From Candidatus Levyibacteriota bacterium (GTDB lineage Bacteria > Patescibacteriota > Microgenomatia > Levybacterales > UBA12049): DNA of 41,875 bases. The position numbers and the translations under genes were made by a program. The stretch is from positions 1 through 41,875 of the forward strand of contig JACDET010000011.1 of the NCBI GenBank assembly GCA_013816255.1. Direction: 5' to 3'. Below the pieces are notes generated by a model, which saw only the letters and a program-made list of their open reading frames with translations, searched no databases and was not told where the DNA came from. Positions within the stretch are counted from its first letter, which is position 1. Each line of letters begins with the position of its first letter. Positions 22,458 through 30,989 of this stretch are shown piece by piece.

Positions 22458-22823
22458 ATGAAGGTACTGCTCATTGAAGACGATACATTTTTTCGAGGCT
22501 TTTATGCAACAAAGCTCAAGGAAAAAGGAATGGAAATAGAAACCGCTGCTGATGGTGAAGAAGGTCTTTTGAAGATTACTGCATTTAACCCCGATCTCGT
22601 ACTCTTAGATATTATTATGCCAAAAAAAGATGGTTTTGAAGTTTTAGCTTCTATGAAGGAGTCAGGACTTACTGTAACGATTCCGGTTCTCGTTTTCTCG
22701 ACATTAGGACAAGAGAAGGACGTGGAAAAAGCCCGACAACTTGGCGCCCGTGGGTATGTCAATAAAAGCTTTTTTGATTTTGACAAACTCTATGCCCGAA
22801 TCATGGAACTCGGTACGAAGTAA
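22458..22823 (+). CDS. Single-domain response regulator (CheY-like receiver)
   Basis: A 121-aa receiver domain without output domain. Acidic pocket LLIEDD (Glu7, Asp8, Asp9), phospho-acceptor Asp52 in LVLLDIIMPKKDG, switch residue in VLVFSTLGQ and conserved Lys in GYVNKSFF are all present. Single-domain receivers near type IV pilus genes often act like PilG/PilH or CheY, altering motor behaviour by direct binding. Here it lies between the Hpt gene and the pilus ATPase gene. Confidence 0.92.
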   Translation: MKVLLIEDDTFFRGFYATKLKEKGMEIETAADGEEGLLKITAFNPDLVLLDIIMPKKDGFEVLASMKESGLTVTIPVLVFSTLGQEKDVEKARQLGARGYVNKSFFDFDKLYARIMELGTK

Positions 22824-22870
22824 GACTTTTGCATTTCCTCATTTTGCTGTACAATTAAATCAGCCTGCCT

Positions 22871-24556
22871 ATGCTTATTACAGACGATCAATTAAAGACA
22901 CTCCTGCTTAGTGTAAAAGTGCTTGATGAAAAAAAGCTTGAGGAAGTAATCGATTACGCCAAAAATTCAGACATCCCACTGAGTGATGCTTTAATTGAAA
23001 AGGATGTTATTACCGATGAAAATCTGGGAGTACTTATCTCCGATGCATTTAAAATTCCTTTTGTTGTTCTCGGTAAAATCTCAATTCCACAAGAAGCCTT
23101 CCGTATTATTCCTGAGCGTTTGGCACGTAAGTATCAAGCTATTCCATTTGCACGGGATAGTGAAGGAATTAAAGTTGCAATGGTCGATCCGAAGAATACA
23201 TTAATTGCGGAAATGATTGCCAAAAAGACCGGCCAAAAGGTTCAAGCATATTTAGCTACAGAGCGTGATGTCTATAACAAACTTTGGCTCTATCGGCGGG
23301 ATCTGCAAAAAACCTTTGACACACTTGTTTCAGAACAGATCCGGAGTGCTGGCAAAACGACCTCAATTGAAGTGCCAATTGCCAAGATTGTCGAACTTAT
23401 TATTCAATACGCATATCAAGATCGTGCATCTGATATTCATATTGAACCTGAAGAGAAAGACTCATTGGTACGCTTCCGCGTGGACGGTATTTTGCATGAT
23501 GTCCTGTTCCTTCCCAAGAAGCTTCACGATCAGATCACAACTCGTATCAAAGTGCTCGCGAGTCTACGGACTGATGAACATATGGCACCGCAAGATGGAA
23601 AATTGCGTGTGGCACTGGAAGAGGAGAACTTGGATATCCGTGTTTCCATCCTGCCTGTTATTTACGGCGAAAAGATTGTCATGCGGTTACTCGCTTCACA
23701 TTTCAGACAATTTTCACTTGCTGATTTAGGTATGACTGAAAGTGATCTGCAAAAAGTGACCAATGCTTTTAAAAAATCATTTGGACTTATCCTCTCAACT
23801 GGTCCGACAGGTTCGGGTAAATCGACCTCTATTTATTCAGTACTGAAAATTATTAATTCCAGAGAAAAGAATATTACAACCATTGAAGATCCTGTCGAAT
23901 ATCGCCTGAAAGGTATCAACCAAATTCAAACTAACGCCAAAACCAATTTGACGTTTGCTAGTGGTTTACGCTCAATCTTACGTCAAGATCCAAACGTCAT
24001 TCTTGTCGGAGAAATCCGGGATTCAGAAACAGCTGGTATTGCGGTAAACGCCGCATTAACCGGGCATTTGGTTCTTTCAACGCTTCACACCAATGATGCG
24101 GCCGGTGCGTTGCCGCGTCTGACTGATATGAATGTCGAACCATTTTTGGTCGCGTCCACTGTCAATATCATCATTGCTCAGCGTTTGATCCGTAAGATTT
24201 GTGAGATGTGTAAGACCTCAGAAGATGTAACGAGTGAGCAGTTGATACTTAATTTACCAGCCGAAGCTATCAAAAAGCATTTCGGCACCAAAAAAGATGT
24301 CAGAATTTATAAAGGAAAAGGTTGCGAAGTTTGTCATTTGACAGGATATTCAGGTCGGCTTGGTATTTTTGAAGTGCTTGAAGTCAATGCGGAAATCAAA
24401 CGGCTTATTATCGAACAGAAAGACTCAACAATCATTTTGGAAAAAGCAGTAGAATCAGGTATGAATACGATGCTAGATGATGGATTGAGTAAGGTAGCAA
24501 AAGGCATGACTACCATTCAAGAAGTGCTTCGTGTAACCAAAGTAGAAGCACTCTAA
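22871..24556 (+). CDS. pilB: Type IV pilus assembly ATPase PilB/GspE
   Basis: A 561-aa cytoplasmic hexameric ATPase that powers pilus extension. An N-terminal GspE_N/MshEN-like domain (about 1-140) is followed by the N2 region (ASDIHIEPEE, RFRVDGILHD) and the ATPase core: Walker A STGPTGSGKSTS (309-320), Asp box TTIEDPVEYR, Walker B NVILVGEIRD (375-384) and His box LSTLHTNDA. A four-cysteine zinc motif (C444, C447, C485, C488) marks the extension-type ATPase. No retraction ATPase (PilT) is in the window. The gene for the platform protein follows after 4 nt. Confidence 0.96.
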   Translation: MLITDDQLKTLLLSVKVLDEKKLEEVIDYAKNSDIPLSDALIEKDVITDENLGVLISDAFKIPFVVLGKISIPQEAFRIIPERLARKYQAIPFARDSEGIKVAMVDPKNTLIAEMIAKKTGQKVQAYLATERDVYNKLWLYRRDLQKTFDTLVSEQIRSAGKTTSIEVPIAKIVELIIQYAYQDRASDIHIEPEEKDSLVRFRVDGILHDVLFLPKKLHDQITTRIKVLASLRTDEHMAPQDGKLRVALEEENLDIRVSILPVIYGEKIVMRLLASHFRQFSLADLGMTESDLQKVTNAFKKSFGLILSTGPTGSGKSTSIYSVLKIINSREKNITTIEDPVEYRLKGINQIQTNAKTNLTFASGLRSILRQDPNVILVGEIRDSETAGIAVNAALTGHLVLSTLHTNDAAGALPRLTDMNVEPFLVASTVNIIIAQRLIRKICEMCKTSEDVTSEQLILNLPAEAIKKHFGTKKDVRIYKGKGCEVCHLTGYSGRLGIFEVLEVNAEIKRLIIEQKDSTIILEKAVESGMNTMLDDGLSKVAKGMTTIQEVLRVTKVEAL

Positions 24557-24560
24557 TCAC

Positions 24561-25613
24561 ATGAAGACCTACAATACAACGCTTTCAGCAAACGATAAAA
24601 TTGCATTAGTCAGTAATTTGCACACAATGCTTGTTTCAGGTATTCCGATTCTTGAGACAGTTGAGTCACTTCTCGAAGACGCAAAAGGCAACCAACTGAA
24701 GCTCCTTCAAGCAATGCGAGACGATCTTGGCCAAGGACAGCACATGTACGTGACCTTTCAAAAGTTTCCGAAGATGTTTGATAAAGTAACGGTCAATATT
24801 CTGAAAGCATCTGAAGAATCCGGGACACTTGATACTGCACTCGAAGATTTGAAGTTAAGCATCCGCAAAGAAATTGAATTTAATGACAAGATCCGCTCAG
24901 CACTCCTCTATCCAGCATTTATTATGGTTGTGTTTGTCATGGTAATGGTGGTCATTCTGGTTGTGGTTGTTCCAAAGATCTCAACTGTCTTTACCAACCT
25001 TAATGTCGTTCTCCCATTGCCGACAGTCATCATGATTTTTCTTTCCAATGCACTTCTTACCTATACTATTCCTATCATTTTGGTTGTCGCTGCAATTATT
25101 GGTGGAGTAATATTTCTTTTCAAACGCAACAGAATGATTATCATCAGAGCGCTCACGTCGTTGCCACTTATCAGTCTTCTCACGCAGCAAATAGATTTGA
25201 CGCGTTTTACAAGAAGTCTTTATTTACTTCTGACAGCAGGTATTCCTATTACAACTGCATTGGAATTGACGCAAGATGTAGTGATCAAAAAGAATATTCA
25301 AAATGCAATTAAGCACACCAAGAATGTCGTTTTTGATGGAAAGAAATTGTCAGAAGGTTTAAAAGACAGTAAGAAAGTTATTCCTCCAATTATGATCAAA
25401 ATCATTGAAGCTGGAGAACGAAGTGGTTCACTGGATAAAGCGATGCTTGACGTTTCAGATTTTCTTGATTATGAAGTTTCAAGTACTTTAAAAACTGTGA
25501 CTGCTTTGATCGAGCCGATTATGCTTGTGGGAGTTGGTGTTCTTATCGGCGGAATGATGATGGCGATTATTGCTCCTATTTATCAGCTTATCGGTTCTGT
25601 AGGAGTAAAGTAA
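24561..25613 (+). CDS. pilC: Type IV pilus inner membrane platform protein PilC/GspF
   Basis: A 350-aa polytopic protein with two T2SSF repeats. The first cytoplasmic domain (about 10-110, MLVSGIPILETVESL and LKASEESGTLDTALEDL) and the second (about 210-310, LLLTAGIPITTALEL and IEAGERSGSLDKAM) share the family's signature. Membrane spans lie at about 111-135, 157-182 and 318-345. It forms the inner-membrane platform on which PilB acts. It follows pilB directly, with no Shine-Dalgarno sequence, suggesting coupled translation. Confidence 0.95.
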   Translation: MKTYNTTLSANDKIALVSNLHTMLVSGIPILETVESLLEDAKGNQLKLLQAMRDDLGQGQHMYVTFQKFPKMFDKVTVNILKASEESGTLDTALEDLKLSIRKEIEFNDKIRSALLYPAFIMVVFVMVMVVILVVVVPKISTVFTNLNVVLPLPTVIMIFLSNALLTYTIPIILVVAAIIGGVIFLFKRNRMIIIRALTSLPLISLLTQQIDLTRFTRSLYLLLTAGIPITTALELTQDVVIKKNIQNAIKHTKNVVFDGKKLSEGLKDSKKVIPPIMIKIIEAGERSGSLDKAMLDVSDFLDYEVSSTLKTVTALIEPIMLVGVGVLIGGMMMAIIAPIYQLIGSVGVK

Positions 25614-25618
25614 GTTTG

Positions 25619-25692
25619 AAGTTGAGAGAAGTAATCATAAAAGATATATGAATAGATTAATAAAATATTTCTCAACTCTCAACTCTCAACTT
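25619..25692. repeat. CTCAACT repeats able to fold over the pilin start
   Basis: AAGTTGAGAG (25619-25628) is complementary to CTCTCAACTT (25683-25692), part of a CTCAACT tandem from 25671. The start codon at 25648 lies in the loop. Alternative pairing with the repeat at 25676-25683 is also possible. The tandem encodes residues STLNSQLS of the pilin leader. Confidence 0.5.
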
Positions 25693-26166
25693 TCATCTCA
25701 AAAGGGTTTTACTCTCATTGAATTAATTATTGTCATGGGGATTTTTGCAACGCTGACAGGCTTGTCGACGATCAGTTTGATGAATGTACAACATAAATCG
25801 TCATTAACTGCGACGGTTAATACGCTTACTGCTGATTTACGATCGCAACAGCTCAAGGCAATGGTAGGAGACACAGAGGGGAGAGCTGCTGTCGATACGT
25901 ATGGTATAAATTTAGCCACAAATACCTATACGCTTTTTCATGGTACATTTTCATCAATGGAATCTACCAATTTTGCTGTGAACGTACCATCTACAATCCA
26001 AGTTACGACCACTTTGCCGAACTCGCAAATAATCTTTCTTAAAGGGAGTGGAGAGGTAAGTGGTTTTGTAAATGGCTCCAATACTATCACGCTTAGAGAT
26101 ACCGTCAATGGAAGTCAGTCTACAATTACCGTGAATAGATTGGGCGTGATCACAGGAGTTAATTAA
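25648..26166 (+). CDS. Type IV pilin-like protein (GspH/FimT-like)
   Basis: A 172-aa prepilin. The leader ends at Gly20, and cleavage would give a mature protein starting Phe21 with Glu25 at position +5 (GFTLIELIIVMGIF), all canonical for prepilin peptidase. One hydrophobic N-terminal helix precedes a beta-rich globular domain (about 75-172, TITVNRLGVITG at the end). Its size and lack of Cys fit a minor pilin of the FimT/GspH type. The leader peptide is unusually long, partly because CTCAACT repeats encode it. Its stop overlaps the next start (TAATG). Confidence 0.9.
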   Translation: MNRLIKYFSTLNSQLSSQKGFTLIELIIVMGIFATLTGLSTISLMNVQHKSSLTATVNTLTADLRSQQLKAMVGDTEGRAAVDTYGINLATNTYTLFHGTFSSMESTNFAVNVPSTIQVTTTLPNSQIIFLKGSGEVSGFVNGSNTITLRDTVNGSQSTITVNRLGVITGVN

Positions 26167-28169
26167 TGAAAAACTTTATGAAGATACAGCAAAAAGGGCA
26201 ATTATTACTTGAATTAATGCTGACGATCGGTCTTGCTGCCATTTTGATTCCTGCACTGCTTACAGGACTCGTGGCCTCTCGTGAAGGAAAAGTCCAACAA
26301 GAGAACCGAATGCAAGCAGTATCCTTACTCAAGGAAGCTGAAGAAGCTGTACGTTTTATCAAAGAGAATAATTGGAATGCCATCGCTGATGTAACCGTTG
26401 GAAGCGCATATCATCCAGTCGTTTCAGGTAGCACCTGGGCGCTTACCTCAGGTACTGAGACAATAAATGGGTTTACCCGTGCAGTAACAGTAAGTAATGT
26501 AAGTCGTGATAGTGCTGGCAAAATTGTATCTTCAGGTGGGACGATAGATCCTTCGACAAAAGCAATTGATATTACGATATCATGGAATATCCCCAATATC
26601 TCTACCGTAAATTCAAAATTTCTCCTAACTCGTGTAGGCAATATGACGTACACGGATACGACAACAACACAATTTAACGCTGGAACAACAACAACATCGA
26701 CTGTCCTGGCGACAACAGGAAGTGGCATAGCAAATGATGGGCAAGTACAATTAGGTGCTGGAGGCGGATCACAATCTGATTGGTGTGCGCCATCTCTTAC
26801 AATTACTCCGCATGATCTGCCCAAAAGTGGTGTCGCTAATGCGATCACCGCCATTGAAGGGAGAGCATTTGCTGGTACTGGTGATAATGCTTCAGGAGTA
26901 TCGTTTGCGAATTTGAGTATAACAACGGCAAGACCACCTATAACGACAACTTTGGGGACATTTGATGGATTCAAAACGAATGCTGTTTTTGGAGACGCAA
27001 ATTATGGATATCTTGGAACAGACAATAACAGTAAGGAAGTTGTCATTGTCAACTTTGCAACAAATCCATATTCTGAAGTAGGGTACTTTAATATTTCTGG
27101 TTCTAGTAATGGTGAGAGTGTTTTTGTGCTTGGGAATATCGGTTACGTTATTAATGGGAACACGCTCCACACATTTAATCTTTCTAGCAAATCGGGTTCG
27201 CGGGCACAATTAGGAAGCATTACATTGGATGGGACTGCGACAAAAATCTATGCCGTTGGTAATTACGCATATGTTGCAATCAACGGAACAGCAAATCAAC
27301 TAGAGATAATTGAGGTAAGTAATGGCGGTGCAACCCTTACCAAAAGAAGTTCACTAACAGTAGCGGGGCAAGGTGGAAAAGATATCTTTGTAAATCCGTC
27401 AGGAACACGTGCATATCTTGCAACAGGCACTTCAACGACACAACGTGAATTATTCATCATTAACACGACAACAAAAACGAGTCCATCATTGGTCAGCAGT
27501 TATGAGGCAAATGGTCTCAGTCCAAAAGGAGTTACTGTTGTAACCAATAATAAAGCAATTCTTGTAGGTACTGGAGGTGAAGAATATCAGGTTATCAATA
27601 TTGTGAATGAAACTGCACCGACTCGCTGTGGAGGGCTAAATATTGATTCAGGTGTGAATGGTGTCTCCTCAGTTTTAGAAGCAGACGGAGATGTTTATTC
27701 ATATATCATTACAGGCGATGCAAGTTCAGAGTTCAAAATTATAGAAGGAGGAGCCGGAGCAGCATTCTCAAGTACTGGTACTTTTGAGTCAGCAACGTTT
27801 GATCCTTATACTGTAGATGGAGGAATAAACACGAGATCGTTTAACAGATTCGTGGCGACTGTCGCAAATCCTAATCAAACATTTCTAAAAATGCAGGTAG
27901 GGGTTGCAGGTGTAAATGTGAGTAATAATTGCACAGGTGTTAGCTTCCGTTATGTAGGGCCTTTGGGTAGCTCAGCACTTGATGGGTCTGGAAAACCTAT
28001 CGATTATTTCAGCCCTGTTGGGAGTACTATTACTGGCTTAATACCGCTGATTACTTCTGGTAGTTATCAAAATCCGGGGAGATGTTTTCGATACAAATTA
28101 TGGTTTGATACAAGCGATTCAACACAAACGCCCATATTTTATAACGTAATAGTGAACTATTCAGGATGA
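26166..28169 (+). CDS. Minor pilin with large beta-propeller-like domain
   Basis: A 667-aa protein starting with a pilin-type segment: Gly11 then QLLLELMLTIGLAAIL, with Glu16 at position +5 but Gln rather than Phe at +1. A PilV-like region (about 40-150) is followed by about 300 residues with repeating blades such as GYLGTDNNSKEVVIVNF, YAYVAINGTANQLEIIEV and RAYLATGTSTTQRELFIIN, the pattern of LVIVD/YVTN beta-propellers. A C-terminal domain (about 545-667) has two Cys. It is likely a pilus-tip adhesin or large minor pilin. An AGGAG sequence lies 7 nt before the ATG. It overlaps the next gene by 4 nt. Confidence 0.82.
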   Translation: MKNFMKIQQKGQLLLELMLTIGLAAILIPALLTGLVASREGKVQQENRMQAVSLLKEAEEAVRFIKENNWNAIADVTVGSAYHPVVSGSTWALTSGTETINGFTRAVTVSNVSRDSAGKIVSSGGTIDPSTKAIDITISWNIPNISTVNSKFLLTRVGNMTYTDTTTTQFNAGTTTTSTVLATTGSGIANDGQVQLGAGGGSQSDWCAPSLTITPHDLPKSGVANAITAIEGRAFAGTGDNASGVSFANLSITTARPPITTTLGTFDGFKTNAVFGDANYGYLGTDNNSKEVVIVNFATNPYSEVGYFNISGSSNGESVFVLGNIGYVINGNTLHTFNLSSKSGSRAQLGSITLDGTATKIYAVGNYAYVAINGTANQLEIIEVSNGGATLTKRSSLTVAGQGGKDIFVNPSGTRAYLATGTSTTQRELFIINTTTKTSPSLVSSYEANGLSPKGVTVVTNNKAILVGTGGEEYQVINIVNETAPTRCGGLNIDSGVNGVSSVLEADGDVYSYIITGDASSEFKIIEGGAGAAFSSTGTFESATFDPYTVDGGINTRSFNRFVATVANPNQTFLKMQVGVAGVNVSNNCTGVSFRYVGPLGSSALDGSGKPIDYFSPVGSTITGLIPLITSGSYQNPGRCFRYKLWFDTSDSTQTPIFYNVIVNYSG

Positions 28170-28669
28170 TTATAAATAAAGTTACACAAGAAAAAGGTTT
28201 TACCCTCATAGAAATGATCATATATATTGGTATATTTTCTCTCCTTATTGGGGTGCTCAGTGCAATCTTTGGCGCAATTCTCGATGTACAATTAGAATCT
28301 GAAGGTACATCAAAAGTTGATCAGAATGGTAGATATATACTTGCTAAATTGAATCATGATATTGAAGACGCGACGGCAATCACTACACCATCGAGCCCGG
28401 GACAAACAACTTCTACTTTGCAAATTACAGTAAATTCTATAATATATACATATGGCCTTGATGGGAGCGGTAATTTGCAGCTTACCACACCAACTGGAAC
28501 AAATAATCTAAATAGTCAAGGTATAACTGTATCTGGTTTGTCTTTTACAAGATTGGGAAATGGTGGTGCCAATGATACTATACGGGTAAATTATACAATA
28601 ACAAGTACTATTCAGTCGCCATCAGGCCCAGAATCACGAACGTTCCAAACCACGCTTGGATCGTTATAG
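28166..28669 (+). CDS. Type IV pilin-like protein (PilW/GspJ-like)
   Basis: A 167-aa prepilin with cleavage after Gly11 and Glu16 at +5 (GFTLIEMIIYIGIF). The hydrophobic helix is followed by QLESEGTSKVDQNGRYILAKLNHDIEDATAI, a pattern seen in PilW/GspJ minor pilins. The beta-rich C-terminus has many Thr/Ser. It is part of an overlapping minor-pilin set; ATGA junction with the preceding gene. Confidence 0.88.
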   Translation: MIINKVTQEKGFTLIEMIIYIGIFSLLIGVLSAIFGAILDVQLESEGTSKVDQNGRYILAKLNHDIEDATAITTPSSPGQTTSTLQITVNSIIYTYGLDGSGNLQLTTPTGTNNLNSQGITVSGLSFTRLGNGGANDTIRVNYTITSTIQSPSGPESRTFQTTLGSL

Positions 28670-28671
28670 CA

Positions 28672-29094
28672 ATGAATACGAATAGAGCACATGTGTTTAA
28701 TAAGAAGATAGTTAATTTGTTTGATCAAAAAGGACAAGCACTCATAACGTTGCTGTTTTTTATGATTATTGGTATTACTATCACCTCGGCAGCGGTGGTG
28801 ATGATATTGGTAAATTCGTTAAGTGGGGCAAAGTTACAGCAAGGTGAGATAGCATATCATATCGCCAAAAGTGGTGCTGAAAATGGAGTACTACGTTTGT
28901 TGCGAAATCCTTCCTATACAGGTGAGGACGACTTAGGGATAGGAGGAGGGCTTGTTGATATTACCGTTTCAGGAAGTGGACCATATACAATTACATCAAC
29001 AGGAACAACTGGTAATTTCACAAGAAAAGTCGAAACGACAGTTACCTATGTAAATAATCTTTTAACGGTAACTTCACAAAAGGAGATATATTGA
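28672..29094 (+). CDS. PilX/GspK-like minor pilin without Glu5
   Basis: A 140-aa protein. A pilin-like helix follows DQKG: cleavage after Gly21 would give QALITLLFFMIIGITI, with Thr, not Glu, at position +5. GspK and PilX-type minor pilins can also lack Glu5 and start the tip complex. The segment IAYHIAKSGAENGVLRLLRN is the conserved PilX_N feature. Starts 2 nt after the preceding stop, without a Shine-Dalgarno. Confidence 0.82.
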   Translation: MNTNRAHVFNKKIVNLFDQKGQALITLLFFMIIGITITSAAVVMILVNSLSGAKLQQGEIAYHIAKSGAENGVLRLLRNPSYTGEDDLGIGGGLVDITVSGSGPYTITSTGTTGNFTRKVETTVTYVNNLLTVTSQKEIY

Positions 29095-29095
29095 A

Positions 29096-30259
29096 ATGAC
29101 AACAAAAACAGGGATCATCTATTTACAAAAAGATAAATTTCAATTCATGTCGCCATTCTTGGCTTCTATTGTTGAGTTCCGTTTTACGCAAGAAATGGTA
29201 CAAGATCTTGATGTGTTAAGTAGTGATCTGCTTGAAGAGCAAATAAAACTCTTTGTTGCCAATGGAAAGATCCCTCCGAGTAATGTAATTATTGTTCTTT
29301 GCGACAACGCGTATTTCATCAAAGACATCTTGCTTCCAAACCAACCACCACCTATTCCACCAAAACCTGGTCAACCAAATACTCCTGTCGCCAAAGTTTC
29401 TCTCGATGATCTCAAGCCGCAGATTGATCTTTTTGTCGAGCATGTACCATATGAAAATGTTGTCAGTAAAACGTTTCCTTTAAAAAACGGTGTACGAGTA
29501 TGTGCTGTGAATCAGGATTTTTACGGTACTATCCAATCTGCTTTTGAAAAAGCTGGCTTTATAGTCGCATCTGTTTTTCCGGGAATGGTACTTGGAAACG
29601 GATTGAGTGCGCGGCCTGTTATGGATGGGGCAATGGCCAATTTGATATTGCAAAAGGCTCCTTCATTTAAACAATATGATTTGATATCACAAGTTGCTTT
29701 TAGTGCGATCAAAGAAGAGGTTGAATCAGTTGATGAAGTGCAAGACGCAAAAAATAAAAATCAGGAACCACCTAAAACAAATAAAACAAGGATGATTGCT
29801 ATGGTTGGTGTTTTGGTTGTTCTGCTTGTAATATTAGTTGTCGTCTTTATGCAAAGTCAACAGCCGCCACCGCCACCTCCGCCTGTTCAACCAGCGTTTG
29901 CCCCAAGTCAACCAATTACTCTTTCACAAGTACCTTCAGTTCCACTAGAGACGCCAACTTCTACTACTATTAACCCAGCACAGATCCAGAATGTAAGTGT
30001 CCAGATCATTAATGCTTCATCATCTGCTACTGTCACTAGGAATTTGCAAAGTGAATTAAACAAATATAAGTTTAAAAGCGTAGCAGTTCAAACGCAAAGT
30101 AATACGGGAGCTGCCAATACCGTTGTTTATTTTTCAGCAAACACGAATCAGGCAGTAAGAAATATAGTTCTTGAAGAAGTAAGAAAACTTGTTTCTGATA
30201 TAACAGTCCAAGAAAGACAAAGCGATGCAAATAACGTCACCATTATTTTAGGAAAATGA
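29096..30259 (+). CDS. Pilus-locus membrane protein with LytR_C-like domain
   Basis: A 387-aa bitopic protein. The cytoplasmic part (1-230) has alternating strands and helices (GIIYLQKDKFQF, NVIIVLCDNAYFIKDILLP, NGVRVCAVNQDFYGTIQSAFEKAGF) and weakly recalls PilM/GspL actin-like domains; a Pro-rich loop (84-97) interrupts it. One membrane span (233-252) and a Pro-rich linker (256-275) follow. The outer part (298-387, SVQIINASSSATVTRNLQSE, then KFKSVAVQTQ) matches the LytR C-terminal domain, a wall-associated fold. This suggests a link between pilus motor and cell envelope. AAGGAG is 10 nt before the ATG. N-terminal assignment is tentative. Confidence 0.65.
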   Translation: MTTKTGIIYLQKDKFQFMSPFLASIVEFRFTQEMVQDLDVLSSDLLEEQIKLFVANGKIPPSNVIIVLCDNAYFIKDILLPNQPPPIPPKPGQPNTPVAKVSLDDLKPQIDLFVEHVPYENVVSKTFPLKNGVRVCAVNQDFYGTIQSAFEKAGFIVASVFPGMVLGNGLSARPVMDGAMANLILQKAPSFKQYDLISQVAFSAIKEEVESVDEVQDAKNKNQEPPKTNKTRMIAMVGVLVVLLVILVVVFMQSQQPPPPPPPVQPAFAPSQPITLSQVPSVPLETPTSTTINPAQIQNVSVQIINASSSATVTRNLQSELNKYKFKSVAVQTQSNTGAANTVVYFSANTNQAVRNIVLEEVRKLVSDITVQERQSDANNVTIILGK

Positions 30260-30281
30260 AGCTAAATGTTCGTCTTTATTT

Positions 30282-30325
30282 CTCTTTTTGCTCTCTTGAC
30301 AACAGAAGAGCAAAGAGGCAATAAT
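30282..30325 (+). promoter_or_regulatory. Promoter of the major pilin gene within a hairpin
   Basis: TTGACA (30296-30301) and AATAAT (30320-30325) are 18 bp apart. The -35 lies in the loop of an 11-bp inverted repeat with a 2-nt bulge (30282-30294 with 30307-30317), which could serve as an operator or the terminator of the upstream operon. The leader to 30361 also carries GATCAA/TTGATC. Confidence 0.5.
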
Positions 30326-30360
30326 GGATACAGATCAAACAAATTGATCCAAACAACGAT

Positions 30361-30843
30361 ATGACAGTTCGAGAAGTATACAACGAAAAGAATAAAGGAT
30401 TCACCCTCATCGAGTTACTGGTCGTTATCGGTATTCTCGCAATTCTCCTTGCAATCACACTGATTGCTATCAACCCAGCAAGACAGTTCGGACAAGCAAA
30501 TGATACAAAGAGAAGAAGCGATATTACACAGGTATTAAATGCAGTAGGTCAATACACAGCATCTAATGGTGGTATTTTACCAACTGAGATTACAGCTTTG
30601 ACTGCAGGCGCAGCTGCTACAGCTGTTAATAACACAAACTTCCCTAACCTTTGTGGACAATTGGTGCCTAATTATGTTCCAGCACTTCCAATGGATCCAA
30701 GTTTGCCAAATAGCCAAGCAGGTATTTCTACTTGTACTGGTACGTGGGGAGATACAGGCTATTCAATAGCGAGAGACGCAAACAATAGAATAACAGTCAC
30801 TGCACCAAGTGCATATTCAGGTCCGATTCAAGTTACAAGATAA
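30361..30843 (+). CDS. pilA: Type IV major pilin (PilA-like)
   Basis: A 160-aa prepilin. Cleavage after Gly13 gives a mature protein beginning FTLIELLVVIGILAILLAIT with Glu18 at +5; the 10-20-residue helix is the most canonical of the set. NPARQFGQANDTKRRSDITQ with VLNAVGQYTASNGG is the usual follow-on of small pilins in these bacteria. Two Cys (in FPNLCGQL and ISTCTGTW) could close a D-loop. Separated from the minor pilin operon by about 100 nt with its own promoter, as expected for a highly expressed major subunit. No Shine-Dalgarno is seen. Confidence 0.92.
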   Translation: MTVREVYNEKNKGFTLIELLVVIGILAILLAITLIAINPARQFGQANDTKRRSDITQVLNAVGQYTASNGGILPTEITALTAGAAATAVNNTNFPNLCGQLVPNYVPALPMDPSLPNSQAGISTCTGTWGDTGYSIARDANNRITVTAPSAYSGPIQVTR

Positions 30844-30989
30844 CCTCAAGAAAATCTCATATAAGTATATATTCCCATTCAGCTGTGGTTTAGGTAACAA
30901 GAATCTTATTTTGCGCCTATAAAATATCTATTCAAAATATATAAATACCTACTTAACATATACTTATATGATCTGGGATACTATGTATA

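Noticed and set aside
26411-26974. 187-codon antisense frame opposite the beta-propeller pilin gene
   Set aside because: No start signal or protein-like motif; it mirrors the Thr/Ser/Gly codons of the sense gene.
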